Positions 1 to 6,051 of a stretch of DNA of 43,573 nt are shown in pieces. This DNA comes from a virus. The stretch's first letter is position 1, and every line of letters begins with the position of its first letter. The position numbers and the translations under genes are program-made. Below the pieces are notes generated by a model. The model ran no database searches, was not told where the DNA came from, and worked only from the letters and a program-made list of their open reading frames with translations. The DNA is taken from IMG/VR virus record IMGVR_UViG_3300031696_000016, positions 1 through 43,573 of that record; one strand, given 5' to 3'.

Positions 1-10
1 AAAAGATTAT
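1..10 (-). promoter_or_regulatory. Partial copy of the putative phage promoter, cut by the window edge
   Basis: Read on the minus strand, bases 12-1 give AGATAATCTTTT. This matches the first half of the 16-bp motif ATCTTTTAAGTACCTT found intact at 38-53 (minus), 3143-3158 and 7790-7805. The rest would lie left of base 1. It suggests two tandem leftward copies about 45 bp apart. Only about ten bases are visible, so this is a weak call that depends on the sequence beyond the edge. Confidence 0.3.
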
Positions 11-29
11 CTGAGAGAAAACCCTTAGT

Positions 30-56
30 GTTCCTATAAGGTACTTAAAAGATTAC
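30..56 (-). promoter_or_regulatory. Putative leftward promoter for the T7-like RNA polymerase
   Basis: On the minus strand this reads GTAATCTTTTAAGTACC then TTATAGGAAC. The 16-base core recurs exactly before the rIIA operon (3143-3158) and before the operon at 7838 (7790-7805), both on the plus strand. The TTTTA-(7 nt)-TATAG arrangement resembles SP6- and T7-class promoters, which suits the phage-encoded T7-like polymerase. It points left, out of the window. If the genome map closes on itself, it faces the leftward late genes whose 5' end lies beyond base 43573. Repetition is seen; promoter function is inferred. Confidence 0.5.
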
Positions 57-93
57 AGAAGTTTATCTCAAGGATACACGGGTAAGTCCCTAT

Positions 94-135
94 ATATCAA
101 GGTACCCTTCATACTTCAGGGACCCCCCTTGATAT
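94..135. repeat. Large inverted repeat
   Basis: ATATCAAGG (94-102) is perfectly complementary to CCTTGATAT (127-135). The inner arms GGTACCC (101-107) and GGGACC (119-124) extend the helix imperfectly, leaving a loop of about 11 nt. No T-run follows on either strand, so it is not a standard terminator. It lies in the gene-free control region between the leftward promoter-like copies and the tandem array. It could be a protein-binding site, a replication structure or an RNA structure in a late leader; the sequence does not decide. Confidence 0.55.
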
Positions 136-295
136 CCCTCAGAACTCCCCAAGAATCCCTAAGGATCCTTTAGTAATCACCTAGAACTACAGAAGGGTTG
201 TGTGTTCTGTTGTAGTCCCGAGGGGTACCGGGGGATAGCCCAAAGAACTCCCAAAGAAGTACATATATACCCATACATACACAATGTATTACAGC

Positions 296-391
296 AGTAC
301 TAACATAGTCCTAACATAGTCCTAACAGTAGTCCTAACAGTAGTCCTAACATAGTCCTAACATAGTCCTAATATAGTCCTAATATAGTCCT
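296..391. repeat. Tandem array of about nine 11/12-bp units (AGTCCTAACAT)
   Basis: Units start at 296, 307, 318, 330, 342, 353, 364, 375 and 386. The type unit is AGTCCTAACAT. Two units have one extra base (AGTCCTAACAGT), the first has AGTAC, two have AATAT, and the last is partial. There is no spacer and no gene. The array resembles the short-repeat arrays beside the terminal repeats of T7-like phages, and also iterons near replication origins. It may therefore mark a genome end, a packaging or processing site, or an origin. Confidence 0.85.
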
Positions 392-412
392 CAAGGAATA
401 GCCGAAACACTG

Positions 413-557
413 CATACTAAAGACATTGACTAATAGTGTACTCAGACATGTCTCACTTCGTGAGCCAGAGCTGTCTGACTTAGTTCATACTAAAGACATT
501 GACTAATAATATACTCAGACATGTCTCACTTCGTGAGCCAGAGCTGTCTGACTTAGT
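413..557. repeat. 72-bp tandem direct repeat with internal hairpins
   Basis: Bases 413-484 are repeated at 486-557 with two mismatches and a 1-bp spacer. Each copy contains CATTGACTAATA, then an outer inverted pair (CAGACA / TGTCTG) enclosing a small hairpin CTCAC-TTC-GTGAG (452-464 in the first copy). Near-identity implies a recent or conserved duplication. There is no ORF in it. It sits just upstream of the first early hairpin promoter (566-588), so a role in transcription or replication control is plausible but not shown. Confidence 0.85.
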
Positions 558-565
558 ATTGACTT

Positions 566-588
566 GGAGCCTTTGGCTCCTTTAAGGT
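566..588 (+). promoter_or_regulatory. Putative early hairpin promoter 1 (virion RNAP type)
   Basis: GGAGCC (566-571), loop TTT (572-574) and GGCTCC (575-580) form a 6-bp stem with a 3-nt loop, followed by TTTAA and GG at 586. The known N4 virion-RNAP promoter has a 5-bp stem, a 3-nt loop purine-rich on the template strand, a short T-tract and a GG start about 11 nt from the loop centre. Here the template loop is AAA and the spacing is 13. It lies 42 bp before the first early gene and is related to the sites at 868 and 1321. A second small hairpin, GGTACT/AGTACC (586-603), follows directly. Confidence 0.5.
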
Positions 589-629
589 ACTACTTTCAGT
601 ACCACCAACTCATCCAAGAGGATTAGCCC

Positions 630-818
630 ATGAGTCTTGCAATTCCAGTCCAAATCTCCACAGGACTTAAAAACCGTGGTTCCATCTACATTCAAATCAA
701 GAACGGTAACGTGTACCGTTTGATCAAGAATGTAGCTCCATTCAAAGCACAGGTCATGATGAACACCATCATGTCTAAGAAGTCAGTGGCTCTCAAGCAC
801 TGGGTTCGTGTACGTTAA
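630..818 (+). CDS. Early 62-aa protein of unknown function
   Basis: This is the first gene of the rightward set, starting after GAGGATTAGCCC with a good ribosome-binding site. The product is small and basic, with no cysteine and no membrane segment. It has one compact region (GSIYIQIKNGNVYRLIKN) that looks like beta strands, followed by a Lys/Arg-rich end. I recognise no family. It forms its own transcription unit: a hairpin promoter candidate lies at 566-588 and a strong terminator at 822-850. First-expressed small phage proteins often act on host functions, but nothing in the sequence shows this. Confidence 0.8.
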   Translation: MSLAIPVQISTGLKNRGSIYIQIKNGNVYRLIKNVAPFKAQVMMNTIMSKKSVALKHWVRVR

Positions 819-821
819 CCC

Positions 822-850
822 AAAGGACTCTTGCGAGTCCTTTTCTTTTT
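822..850 (+). terminator. Rho-independent terminator after the first early gene
   Basis: AAAGGACTC (822-830), loop TTGC (831-834) and GAGTCCTTT (835-843) form a perfect 9-bp stem followed by TTTTCTTTTT. It lies 4 bp after the stop codon at 818 and just before the next hairpin promoter candidate. The early genes therefore appear to be separate transcription units. Confidence 0.9.
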
Positions 851-867
851 ATACTCATCTCTGACCT

Positions 868-897
868 TACGGCCAGAGCCTTTGGCTCCTATTGGGT
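868..897 (+). promoter_or_regulatory. Putative early hairpin promoter 2 (virion RNAP type)
   Basis: GAGCC (876-880), loop TTT and GGCTC (884-888) are followed by CTATT and GGG at 894-896, 12 nt from the loop centre. The 30 bases 868-897 match 1321-1350 at 28 positions, including the GGGT after the hairpin. A dedicated terminator (822-850) lies directly upstream, so this hairpin is not needed to end transcription. Its position 28 bp before a gene start, and the conserved GGGT downstream, favour a promoter. Confidence 0.6.
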
Positions 898-925
898 TCT
901 CAATTAACTAGTAAGGAGTAATAGT

Positions 926-1291
926 ATGGAACTGTTTAAGATAGTAGTAGCTGGTGGTCGGGAGTTCTCTGACTATGAGCTACTAAAGGCCAAGATGGAT
1001 AGCCTCATCAAGGCCAAGTCTCTCACTCATGAAGTCATCATCATCTCTGGTACTGCAAAAGGTGCTGATATGATGGGTGAGACTTATGCTGCTGATCGTC
1101 AGTTAAACATCATGAAGTTCCCAGCTCAATGGGAGTTACATGGTAAGTCAGCTGGTTACAAGCGTAATGTACAGATGTCTGCTGTTGCAGATGCTGTTGT
1201 TGTGTTCTGGGACGGTAAGTCCAAAGGCTCAAAGCATATGGTTGACATTTCCAAAGCTGCTGGATTACCACTCAGGGTAGTTCGGTACTAA
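926..1291 (+). CDS. DUF2493-type SLOG/Rossmann-fold protein
   Basis: 121 aa starting after AAGGAGTAATAGT. The N-terminal beta strand and loop KIVVAGGREF (residues 5-14) and the SGTAKGAD motif (41-48) are the nucleotide-binding signatures of DUF2493 proteins in the SLOG/DprA-like superfamily. The later region with HGKSAGYKRNVQM is also typical. Members probably bind nucleotides or nucleotide-derived ligands; the substrate is unknown. It is an early gene here, between hairpin promoter candidates 2 and 3. An early nucleotide-sensing or host-takeover role is inference only. Confidence 0.85.
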   Translation: MELFKIVVAGGREFSDYELLKAKMDSLIKAKSLTHEVIIISGTAKGADMMGETYAADRQLNIMKFPAQWELHGKSAGYKRNVQMSAVADAVVVFWDGKSKGSKHMVDISKAAGLPLRVVRY

Positions 1292-1320
1292 CCTAAGGAA
1301 CTTCCGACTGTTCTGGTCAA

Positions 1321-1350
1321 TACGGCCAGAGCCTTCGGCTCCTTTTGGGT
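1321..1350 (+). promoter_or_regulatory. Putative early hairpin promoter 3 (virion RNAP type)
   Basis: GAGCC (1329-1333), loop TTC and GGCTC (1337-1341) are followed by CTTTT and GGG at 1347-1349, 12 nt from the loop centre; the template-strand loop is GAA. This is the closest match to the published N4 promoter layout of 5-bp stem, 3-nt loop, TTTT and GG. It shares 28 of 30 bases with 868-897. Because it has TTTT and follows the DUF2493 gene, it could also serve as that gene's terminator. Confidence 0.55.
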
Positions 1351-1379
1351 ATTAAATAAAACAATACCTATGTGAAGCT

Positions 1380-1430
1380 GTTGGATTCTCCAACCTCTCA
1401 CACCAATTAAATTCCACCAAGTGGAAAGGA
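1380..1430 (+). promoter_or_regulatory. Leader hairpins flanking the ribosome-binding site of the early SSB-like gene
   Basis: Two stem-loops lie in the 5' leader: GTTGG/CCAAC (1380-1394, 5-nt loop) and TTCCAC/GTGGAA (1412-1426, 3-nt loop). The second abuts the AGGA ribosome-binding site (1427-1430) of the SSB-like gene starting at 1439. A structure there could modulate translation. Some phage ssDNA-binding proteins, such as T4 gp32, repress their own mRNA, but autoregulation here is only inferred. Confidence 0.35.
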
Positions 1431-1438
1431 TAATCATT

Positions 1439-1855
1439 ATGTCAGATTTTAAAGTTGTACGTAACATCACCATCGTTAACACTCGCATGATCACACCTGT
1501 CACACGTGACTTTGGTGACCAGTATTCAATCCTTGCAAGTGGTACAAGCTTGCAGGAAGTTGGTATCAAAGCCAATAAGGATGGATCAGGTTGGATCAAC
1601 TCCAACGCAAGCTACCCAAATGGTGATTCCATTCCTAACATCCCTATGGTAGACCGTTCTAAACGTGCTATCACTACGGAGTTGGGTGCTGGTTCACAGG
1701 TAGAGTTAGCTTTCAGAGTGGTTAAGACTGCCAAAGGCACGTACCACAACCTTGCCGCTGTTAAGGTTATGAAACTGGTAAAACCGTTTAACATCTTAGA
1801 CGTCTTTGACGAAGCAGAAGAGATCACTGAAGAAGATGTTCTCGATTCATTCTAA
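1439..1855 (+). CDS. Early SSB-like protein with acidic, Phe-terminated tail
   Basis: 138 aa. I chose ATG 1439 because AAAGGA lies just upstream; a GTG 18 bases earlier lacks a ribosome-binding site. The body is beta-rich with basic residues (RSKRAITTELGAGSQVELAFRVVKT) and looks OB-fold-like. The last 18 residues are strongly acidic and end in SF, like the acidic aromatic-ended tails of SSB and T7 gp2.5. Neighbours are early hairpin promoter 3 and a strong terminator. N4 early transcription depends on SSB, so an early SSB fits a virion-RNAP phage. SSB identity is inferred from composition and tail, not from a clear family motif. Confidence 0.6.
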   Translation: MSDFKVVRNITIVNTRMITPVTRDFGDQYSILASGTSLQEVGIKANKDGSGWINSNASYPNGDSIPNIPMVDRSKRAITTELGAGSQVELAFRVVKTAKGTYHNLAAVKVMKLVKPFNILDVFDEAEEITEEDVLDSF

Positions 1856-1868
1856 CATAGCACCACAC

Positions 1869-1902
1869 GGAGGCTCCTAACGGAGTCTCCTGCCTTTTTT
1901 TT
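1869..1902 (+). terminator. Rho-independent terminator ending the early region
   Basis: GGAGGCTCC (1869-1877) pairs with GGAGTCTCC (1882-1890) over nine positions with one G-U, with loop TAAC and then TGCC plus eight T residues. It lies 13 bp after the SSB-like stop codon and closes the block of three early genes. Confidence 0.9.
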
Positions 1903-1944
1903 ACACACTGTTCAATATCCCACTTAAGTTAAGAGGAATTAACC

Positions 1945-2067
1945 ATGTCACATCAAGAAGAGTATCATAATAAAATAGCAGAACGACAATCAGATGAAGA
2001 AACTGTAGATACGCAGTTAGATAACCTAATAGAATACGTCTTTGGTGAGTTCAGAGAGGTAGAGTAA
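1945..2067 (+). CDS. Small acidic 40-aa protein
   Basis: An ATG at 1945 follows AAGAGGAATTAACC. The 40-residue product (MSHQEEYHNKIAERQSDEET... ending FGEFREVE) is highly charged, mostly acidic and probably helical. Its stop overlaps the next start (TAATG at 2065-2069), indicating translational coupling. It is the first gene after the early terminator. I recognise no family and assign no function. Confidence 0.6.
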   Translation: MSHQEEYHNKIAERQSDEETVDTQLDNLIEYVFGEFREVE

Positions 2068-2249
2068 TGTTTGTACTCTTAGTATTGCTGTTCGCAGCAG
2101 ATAATCAAGACTTCTTAAAGCAAGTAGAAGTCAATAAAAATCAAGGAATGGAATGGACATATGTTGGGCCGAAAGAACCAACAAATAGTCCGTACATACC
2201 TATCGTAAAAGAAGATGGTACTGAAATCATCTTGTTTAAAATGAAGTGA
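2067..2249 (+). CDS. Small protein with hydrophobic N-terminus (60 aa)
   Basis: The start overlaps the stop of the preceding 40-aa gene, with GAGGT upstream. Residues 1-11 (MFVLLVLLFAA) are hydrophobic, either a short membrane anchor or a truncated signal-like segment. The rest is soluble, with WTYVGPKEPTNSPYIPIVKEDGTEI. No family is recognised. Coupling to the upstream gene suggests the two are made together. Confidence 0.6.
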   Translation: MFVLLVLLFAADNQDFLKQVEVNKNQGMEWTYVGPKEPTNSPYIPIVKEDGTEIILFKMK

Positions 2250-2279
2250 TAAACTAAATGATAACCAAAAGGAATAATC

Positions 2280-2564
2280 ATGTTCATACTACATCTGATA
2301 ATGCAGAACAACTGCAAACATACAGTGTTTGTGGAAGAGAACAAGCGATTGGAAGCAATTCCAACTGCTATTGCTCACCTAAAAGCGGAAGCTTCTGGAC
2401 TAGCAGCAGAAATAATTATCTGCAACGAGCAAAACATGCCACTAAACTACCATACTATAAAAGGAACTTCCGATGGAATACATATGGATGAAAACCCGTG
2501 GCTATGGATGGGAATGGGTTTGTTGTTAGCAACATTGCTGTTCCCTTGGTTACTATTGTATTAA
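2280..2564 (+). CDS. 94-aa protein with C-terminal membrane segment
   Basis: It starts at 2280 after AAAAGGAATAATC. The N-terminal two thirds are soluble and partly helical. The C-terminus (WLWMGMGLLLATLLFPWLLLY, about residues 74-94) is a clear transmembrane helix ending at the last residue, as in tail-anchored small proteins. A second frame over 2258-2491 is a shadow without the membrane end. It lies immediately before the structured RNA at 2571. No family is recognised. Confidence 0.6.
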   Translation: MFILHLIMQNNCKHTVFVEENKRLEAIPTAIAHLKAEASGLAAEIIICNEQNMPLNYHTIKGTSDGIHMDENPWLWMGMGLLLATLLFPWLLLY

Positions 2565-2570
2565 AGCTTT

Positions 2571-2813
2571 ACGACACCCTGTAGCCATGTACATGGTTTA
2601 CTTTGTAATTCCCCGAAAGTAGTACGGGTATAGACAGGGTGTCACCCTAGCCGCGTTAGGTTGCTCCTAACTAGTACGGTTTACAGCTCCGTATGATTGA
2701 AGTGGTGTCGCAGTCACAACAAAAGAGGTCGATGCAAGTATGCCGTCATCGTGTATGGCGTTAGTGAGAAGAGGTGGAGCGAAAGCTTAGAAACCGTTAT
2801 CGCATACACACCC
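2571..2813 (+). ncRNA. Structured non-coding RNA of unknown class
   Basis: This gene-free stretch folds densely. GACACCCTGT (2573-2582) pairs perfectly with ACAGGGTGTC (2634-2643) over 10 bp. Inside lie a CCAT/ATGG hairpin (2585-2596) and an H-type pseudoknot candidate: ACTTT 2600-2604 with AAAGT 2616-2620, and CCCG 2612-2615 with CGGG 2625-2628. The 3' half has GTTAGG/CCTAAC (2655-2671), TACGG/CCGTA (2675-2693) and GTGTATGgCG (2751-2760) with CGCATACAC (2801-2809), the last enclosing an AGC-GAAA-GCT tetraloop hairpin (2778-2787). No tRNA, tmRNA or riboswitch signature is recognised. Strand is assumed from the flanking genes. Confidence 0.6.
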
Positions 2814-2844
2814 TTTTACCAACAAAACCAACAGGATGCACATT

Positions 2845-3120
2845 ATGCGCAGAGTAGATATACTTAAACAACAACTTCAAAGCAGCCGTGGACGTTTCTT
2901 CACAGCAACCTACAAAACCAGTGTAGGTCCAATGCTTACTCTTAACTTCAAAGTCAATGAAGTAATGTCAATAAAAACTAACCAGATCAAATGTAAGGTG
3001 TACATACCTTCTATCATGCGATCTCAAGTTATGATCTTTGATATAGGTAAATCAGGTGACCTGCAATATCTAGCAGCAGATCGAAGCAAGATCAGCATGT
3101 CAGGTAAAGGTCTACTATAA
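2845..3120 (+). CDS. 91-aa protein of unknown function
   Basis: I chose ATG 2845 because ACAGGA (2831-2836) sits about 8 nt upstream; the earlier ATG at 2836 overlaps that site. The product is basic and beta-rich (GRFFTATYKTSVGPMLTLNFKV), with no membrane segment and one cysteine. It follows the structured RNA by about 30 bp, so the RNA could be its 5' leader and regulate it. No family is recognised. Confidence 0.6.
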   Translation: MRRVDILKQQLQSSRGRFFTATYKTSVGPMLTLNFKVNEVMSIKTNQIKCKVYIPSIMRSQVMIFDIGKSGDLQYLAADRSKISMSGKGLL

Positions 3121-3126
3121 CAATCA

Positions 3127-3161
3127 GGTACTTAGGAGAATAATCTTTTAAGTACCTTTAG
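3127..3161 (+). promoter_or_regulatory. Putative T7-like-RNAP promoter within a hairpin, upstream of rIIA
   Basis: TAATCTTTTAAGTACCTTTAG (3141-3161) shares the 16-base core ATCTTTTAAGTACCTT with 7790-7805 and with the leftward site at 38-53. Its TAAGTACC (3149-3156) is also complementary to GGTACTTA (3127-3134), giving an 8-bp stem with a 14-nt loop. The site is 26 bp before the rIIA-like gene. A promoter for the phage T7-like RNAP is the favoured reading; a processing hairpin is the alternative. Confidence 0.5.
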
Positions 3162-3186
3162 CACATCAAACCAATAGGTAAAAACA

Positions 3187-5277
3187 ATGCAATTATCCAA
3201 CTATGGTAACGCAGCGCAAGTAATAGGTGTACAACACACTCAACAATTCCAAATGCAAATGAACGCTAAAATGTTCAGCATCTTAACCGATAAACTGTAT
3301 CAAAACAAAGAAGGTGCAGTAATCCGTGAGCTATCCGCTAACGCAAGAGATGCACATGTTGCCGCAGGTAAATCAGAGTTACCATTTCATATCACCTTAC
3401 CTTCATGGATCTCAACAGAATTCAAGATACGTGACTTCGGTACTGGCATAGATCCTGATGAATTCTATGATATATACACAAACCTTGGACACTCTACCAA
3501 AGACCATGAAGATACCTCAATCGGTGCTTATGGCTTAGGTTCAAAGACTCCATTTGCTATCACTGACAGTTACACAATACGTAACTACTGGAATGGCATG
3601 GTGTATGTGTATACTGCATTTAAAGATTCAGGTATGCCCACAGTATCCCTCATAGGTTCAGAGACTTCTGATGAAGTTAATGGCCTTGAGATCAGTGTTG
3701 ACATTGGTAGTGACGGTAATGTGTCTTCTTTCCGCAGACAATGTGGAGAACAATTAGGATACTTCGATGTAAAACCAATCATACATAACTATGATGACTT
3801 CGAGTGGCCTGAAATACCTGAACTACACATGGGGTATGATGTAAAAGCTGGACACTATTCTTCTGAGATTACGATTGTAATGGGCGGTATACCTTATACC
3901 TCACCTACAAGATCGCTTCCAGAAGAATTAAAAAGTTCTATTTACCGACTAGACGTAACCCTTGTAGCAAAGCTAGGTGAAGTGGATATACCACCATCAA
4001 GAGAGTCATTAGAACTAACAGCTAAGACTATTGCATTCATTTCTAGTAAAATTGTAGAAATATCAGAAGACTACGTAATAGACTTCGCATATAGGATAGA
4101 ACATGCAGATAATGACCTTCAACTTAACGCCATACTACTTAGTAGGATAGACGAATGGCTAAAAACTAAAGACTTCAATGTATCAAATTACGAATACAAA
4201 AAGCTCAAATACTCAGGTGAAACTCTTACAGAAATAGTTAACAAAGAATTAACAATGTTCAATGCAAAGAAAAACATTAAACATTATAAAAGTCTTAGAA
4301 ATAACTACAATGGTTGTTCAGTAGGAACAATTGTGCAAATGTTAAGAAACTACAGCAATTCAAGTAGTAACGGAGATGGAAATTCTCTATATTTGAACGA
4401 CCTGTCACCAAGAGCTAACAAAGTAATAAATGAGAATAAATATTCATTAAGTAGTAACAGTGTCGTTATCTTCCCTAATGAAAGAAAATCAAAAATGTTC
4501 TCAAACGCTGCAAATGAAGCCTATGTAAAGCTAAAAGAGCTAGGTTTTGAACCAATAAAGTTATCAACGCTTATGTCAATGCCTGTTGTACTTAAAAATA
4601 CAACAAAGAGTAAAAGCTACAACAAGCCTGATCAAATATTCTTAACAAACCATAGGCATGGCGATGTAATTAAAACTTCAATAGGAGAACTACCAGAAGA
4701 AGGTTATTTTGTAACAATGTCCAACTGGACAATGAGCCAAAAAGACTCATACATATCGTGTGTACACAGTGTACTTGACTTAGACGTATATGCGCTCAGA
4801 AGTCATGCACAACAAGCAGCATCTCGTTCAGGTAAATGGACTTCAATCCATAAGCTAGCAAATAAAGTAATCAAAGGCTTAACTGCAAAACTAAAAAGAG
4901 CAAAAGATGCTGAAGAAACGTTAAGGGTTCTGAGTACACACTTAAACTGTGGACCATTATTTGATGTGTACATAGAAAAAGTAGAACTAAACCCTAAGAG
5001 AAAACTAGCAAAGCTTATTAAAAGTTGTAGAGAAGCACAAGTAGAATTTGATAACTCTCGTCTAACAAGGCAAGAAGAATATCAAATCGTAGACTTAGCT
5101 ATACCTGAATATAAGTCAGAAGCTAAACCACCAGCGTACATAGTAAGGTACGCAAATGAAACGTCTGATAAATGGTCTCATATTATCAATTCAACATTCT
5201 ACTTCAACAGGTGGAATGATGAAGGTAAAGCAGCATTACGTCAGGCACTTAATCTAATTGAAGGTAATTTCAAATGA
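3187..5277 (+). CDS. rIIA: rIIA-like GHKL ATPase-domain protein
   Basis: 696 aa. The N-terminal domain has the GHKL ATP-binding motifs: IRELSANARDAH (E48, N52, D55), DFGTG (83-87) and SIGAYGLGSK (111-120). These are typical of rIIA-like phage proteins and related to the Hsp90/MutL fold. The C-terminal half is long, lysine-rich and unassigned. In T4, rIIA and rIIB are membrane-associated and affect lysis inhibition and exclusion by prophages; the role in podoviruses is unknown. The stop overlaps the rIIB-like start by 4 bp (ATGA), so the pair is translationally coupled. Confidence 0.85.
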   Translation: MQLSNYGNAAQVIGVQHTQQFQMQMNAKMFSILTDKLYQNKEGAVIRELSANARDAHVAAGKSELPFHITLPSWISTEFKIRDFGTGIDPDEFYDIYTNLGHSTKDHEDTSIGAYGLGSKTPFAITDSYTIRNYWNGMVYVYTAFKDSGMPTVSLIGSETSDEVNGLEISVDIGSDGNVSSFRRQCGEQLGYFDVKPIIHNYDDFEWPEIPELHMGYDVKAGHYSSEITIVMGGIPYTSPTRSLPEELKSSIYRLDVTLVAKLGEVDIPPSRESLELTAKTIAFISSKIVEISEDYVIDFAYRIEHADNDLQLNAILLSRIDEWLKTKDFNVSNYEYKKLKYSGETLTEIVNKELTMFNAKKNIKHYKSLRNNYNGCSVGTIVQMLRNYSNSSSNGDGNSLYLNDLSPRANKVINENKYSLSSNSVVIFPNERKSKMFSNAANEAYVKLKELGFEPIKLSTLMSMPVVLKNTTKSKSYNKPDQIFLTNHRHGDVIKTSIGELPEEGYFVTMSNWTMSQKDSYISCVHSVLDLDVYALRSHAQQAASRSGKWTSIHKLANKVIKGLTAKLKRAKDAEETLRVLSTHLNCGPLFDVYIEKVELNPKRKLAKLIKSCREAQVEFDNSRLTRQEEYQIVDLAIPEYKSEAKPPAYIVRYANETSDKWSHIINSTFYFNRWNDEGKAALRQALNLIEGNFK

Positions 5278-6035
5278 ATATAATCACAGATCACTCAGTA
5301 ACACTCTTTGACAATCTAAAACCTGTCACAGTAACAGAATCCCATGCTCTGTTTGAGAAAATCAAAGATCTAGTGTCACAGGGTAACTATGATGAAGCCC
5401 TGAACATGATTGACAACAGGCGTACAGCTAAGAAAGCAATAGCTAATACTGACTTTGAGTTAGTAGGTGACTGCTTGTACCTAGACGACTACCGAATCCC
5501 TGACAACATGGCTTCGCGTATCTTCGATCTAATGGGTAGCTATAACTCTGTAAAGCCATTAGAACGGTTCTTCCGTAATCTGTTAAGCAACCCATCATAT
5601 CGTGCAGTTCAAGAGTTATACGGCTTTCTAGAGCTGTCTAAACTACCAATCACAGATGATGGTCATTTCGTTGCGTACAAAGCAGTAAACCAAGACTACA
5701 AAGACTGCTTTACAAACAGTATGGATAACAGCATAGGTGCACAACCTACCATGCCACGTAATCTAGTAGACGAAGATAAAAATCGTACATGCTCTGCAGG
5801 TCTGCACTTTGCAGGATATGAGTATGCACGTGGGTTTGTAGATCGTGACGGTCACCTTATGGCTGTACGTATCAACCCTAAAGATGTGGTCGCTATCCCT
5901 TCAGATTACCACAACATGAAAGGTCGTGCATCAAGCTACCTTGTTGTAAATGAGATAGAAGGTATGAACGACACACTAACAGACACGCCTCTGTATAAAG
6001 GCGACTTCGAAGCACAATCATCACTATCACTATAA
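5274..6035 (+). CDS. rIIB: rIIB-like protein
   Basis: 253 aa, starting 4 bp inside the rIIA stop with GAAGG upstream. The central and C-terminal part carries the rIIB-like pattern FVAYKAVNQDYKDCFT, then a CSAGLHFAGYEYA motif and VRINPKDVVAIPSDY, all shared with rIIB-like proteins of many phages. It is probably a partner of the preceding rIIA-like ATPase. Its biochemical activity is not known from the sequence. Confidence 0.85.
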   Translation: MNIITDHSVTLFDNLKPVTVTESHALFEKIKDLVSQGNYDEALNMIDNRRTAKKAIANTDFELVGDCLYLDDYRIPDNMASRIFDLMGSYNSVKPLERFFRNLLSNPSYRAVQELYGFLELSKLPITDDGHFVAYKAVNQDYKDCFTNSMDNSIGAQPTMPRNLVDEDKNRTCSAGLHFAGYEYARGFVDRDGHLMAVRINPKDVVAIPSDYHNMKGRASSYLVVNEIEGMNDTLTDTPLYKGDFEAQSSLSL

Positions 6036-6051
6036 TCCAAAGGATATACAA

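Noticed and set aside
296-391. CRISPR-like array
   Set aside because: Units are 11/12 bp and contiguous, with no unique spacers and no cas genes.
452-464. CTCAC-TTC-GTGAG hairpin in the 72-bp repeats as a fourth and fifth virion-RNAP promoter
   Set aside because: Loop size fits, but the T-tract and GG start are absent and no gene follows closely.
1288-1827. Minus-strand ORFs opposite the early SSB-like gene (1288-1605 and 1612-1827)
   Set aside because: They mirror the plus-strand gene, lack ribosome-binding sites and oppose the operon direction.
2571-2813. Group I intron, tRNA or tmRNA
   Set aside because: No conserved intron core (P7/G-binding site), no cloverleaf or CCA end, no tag reading frame, and no split gene around it.
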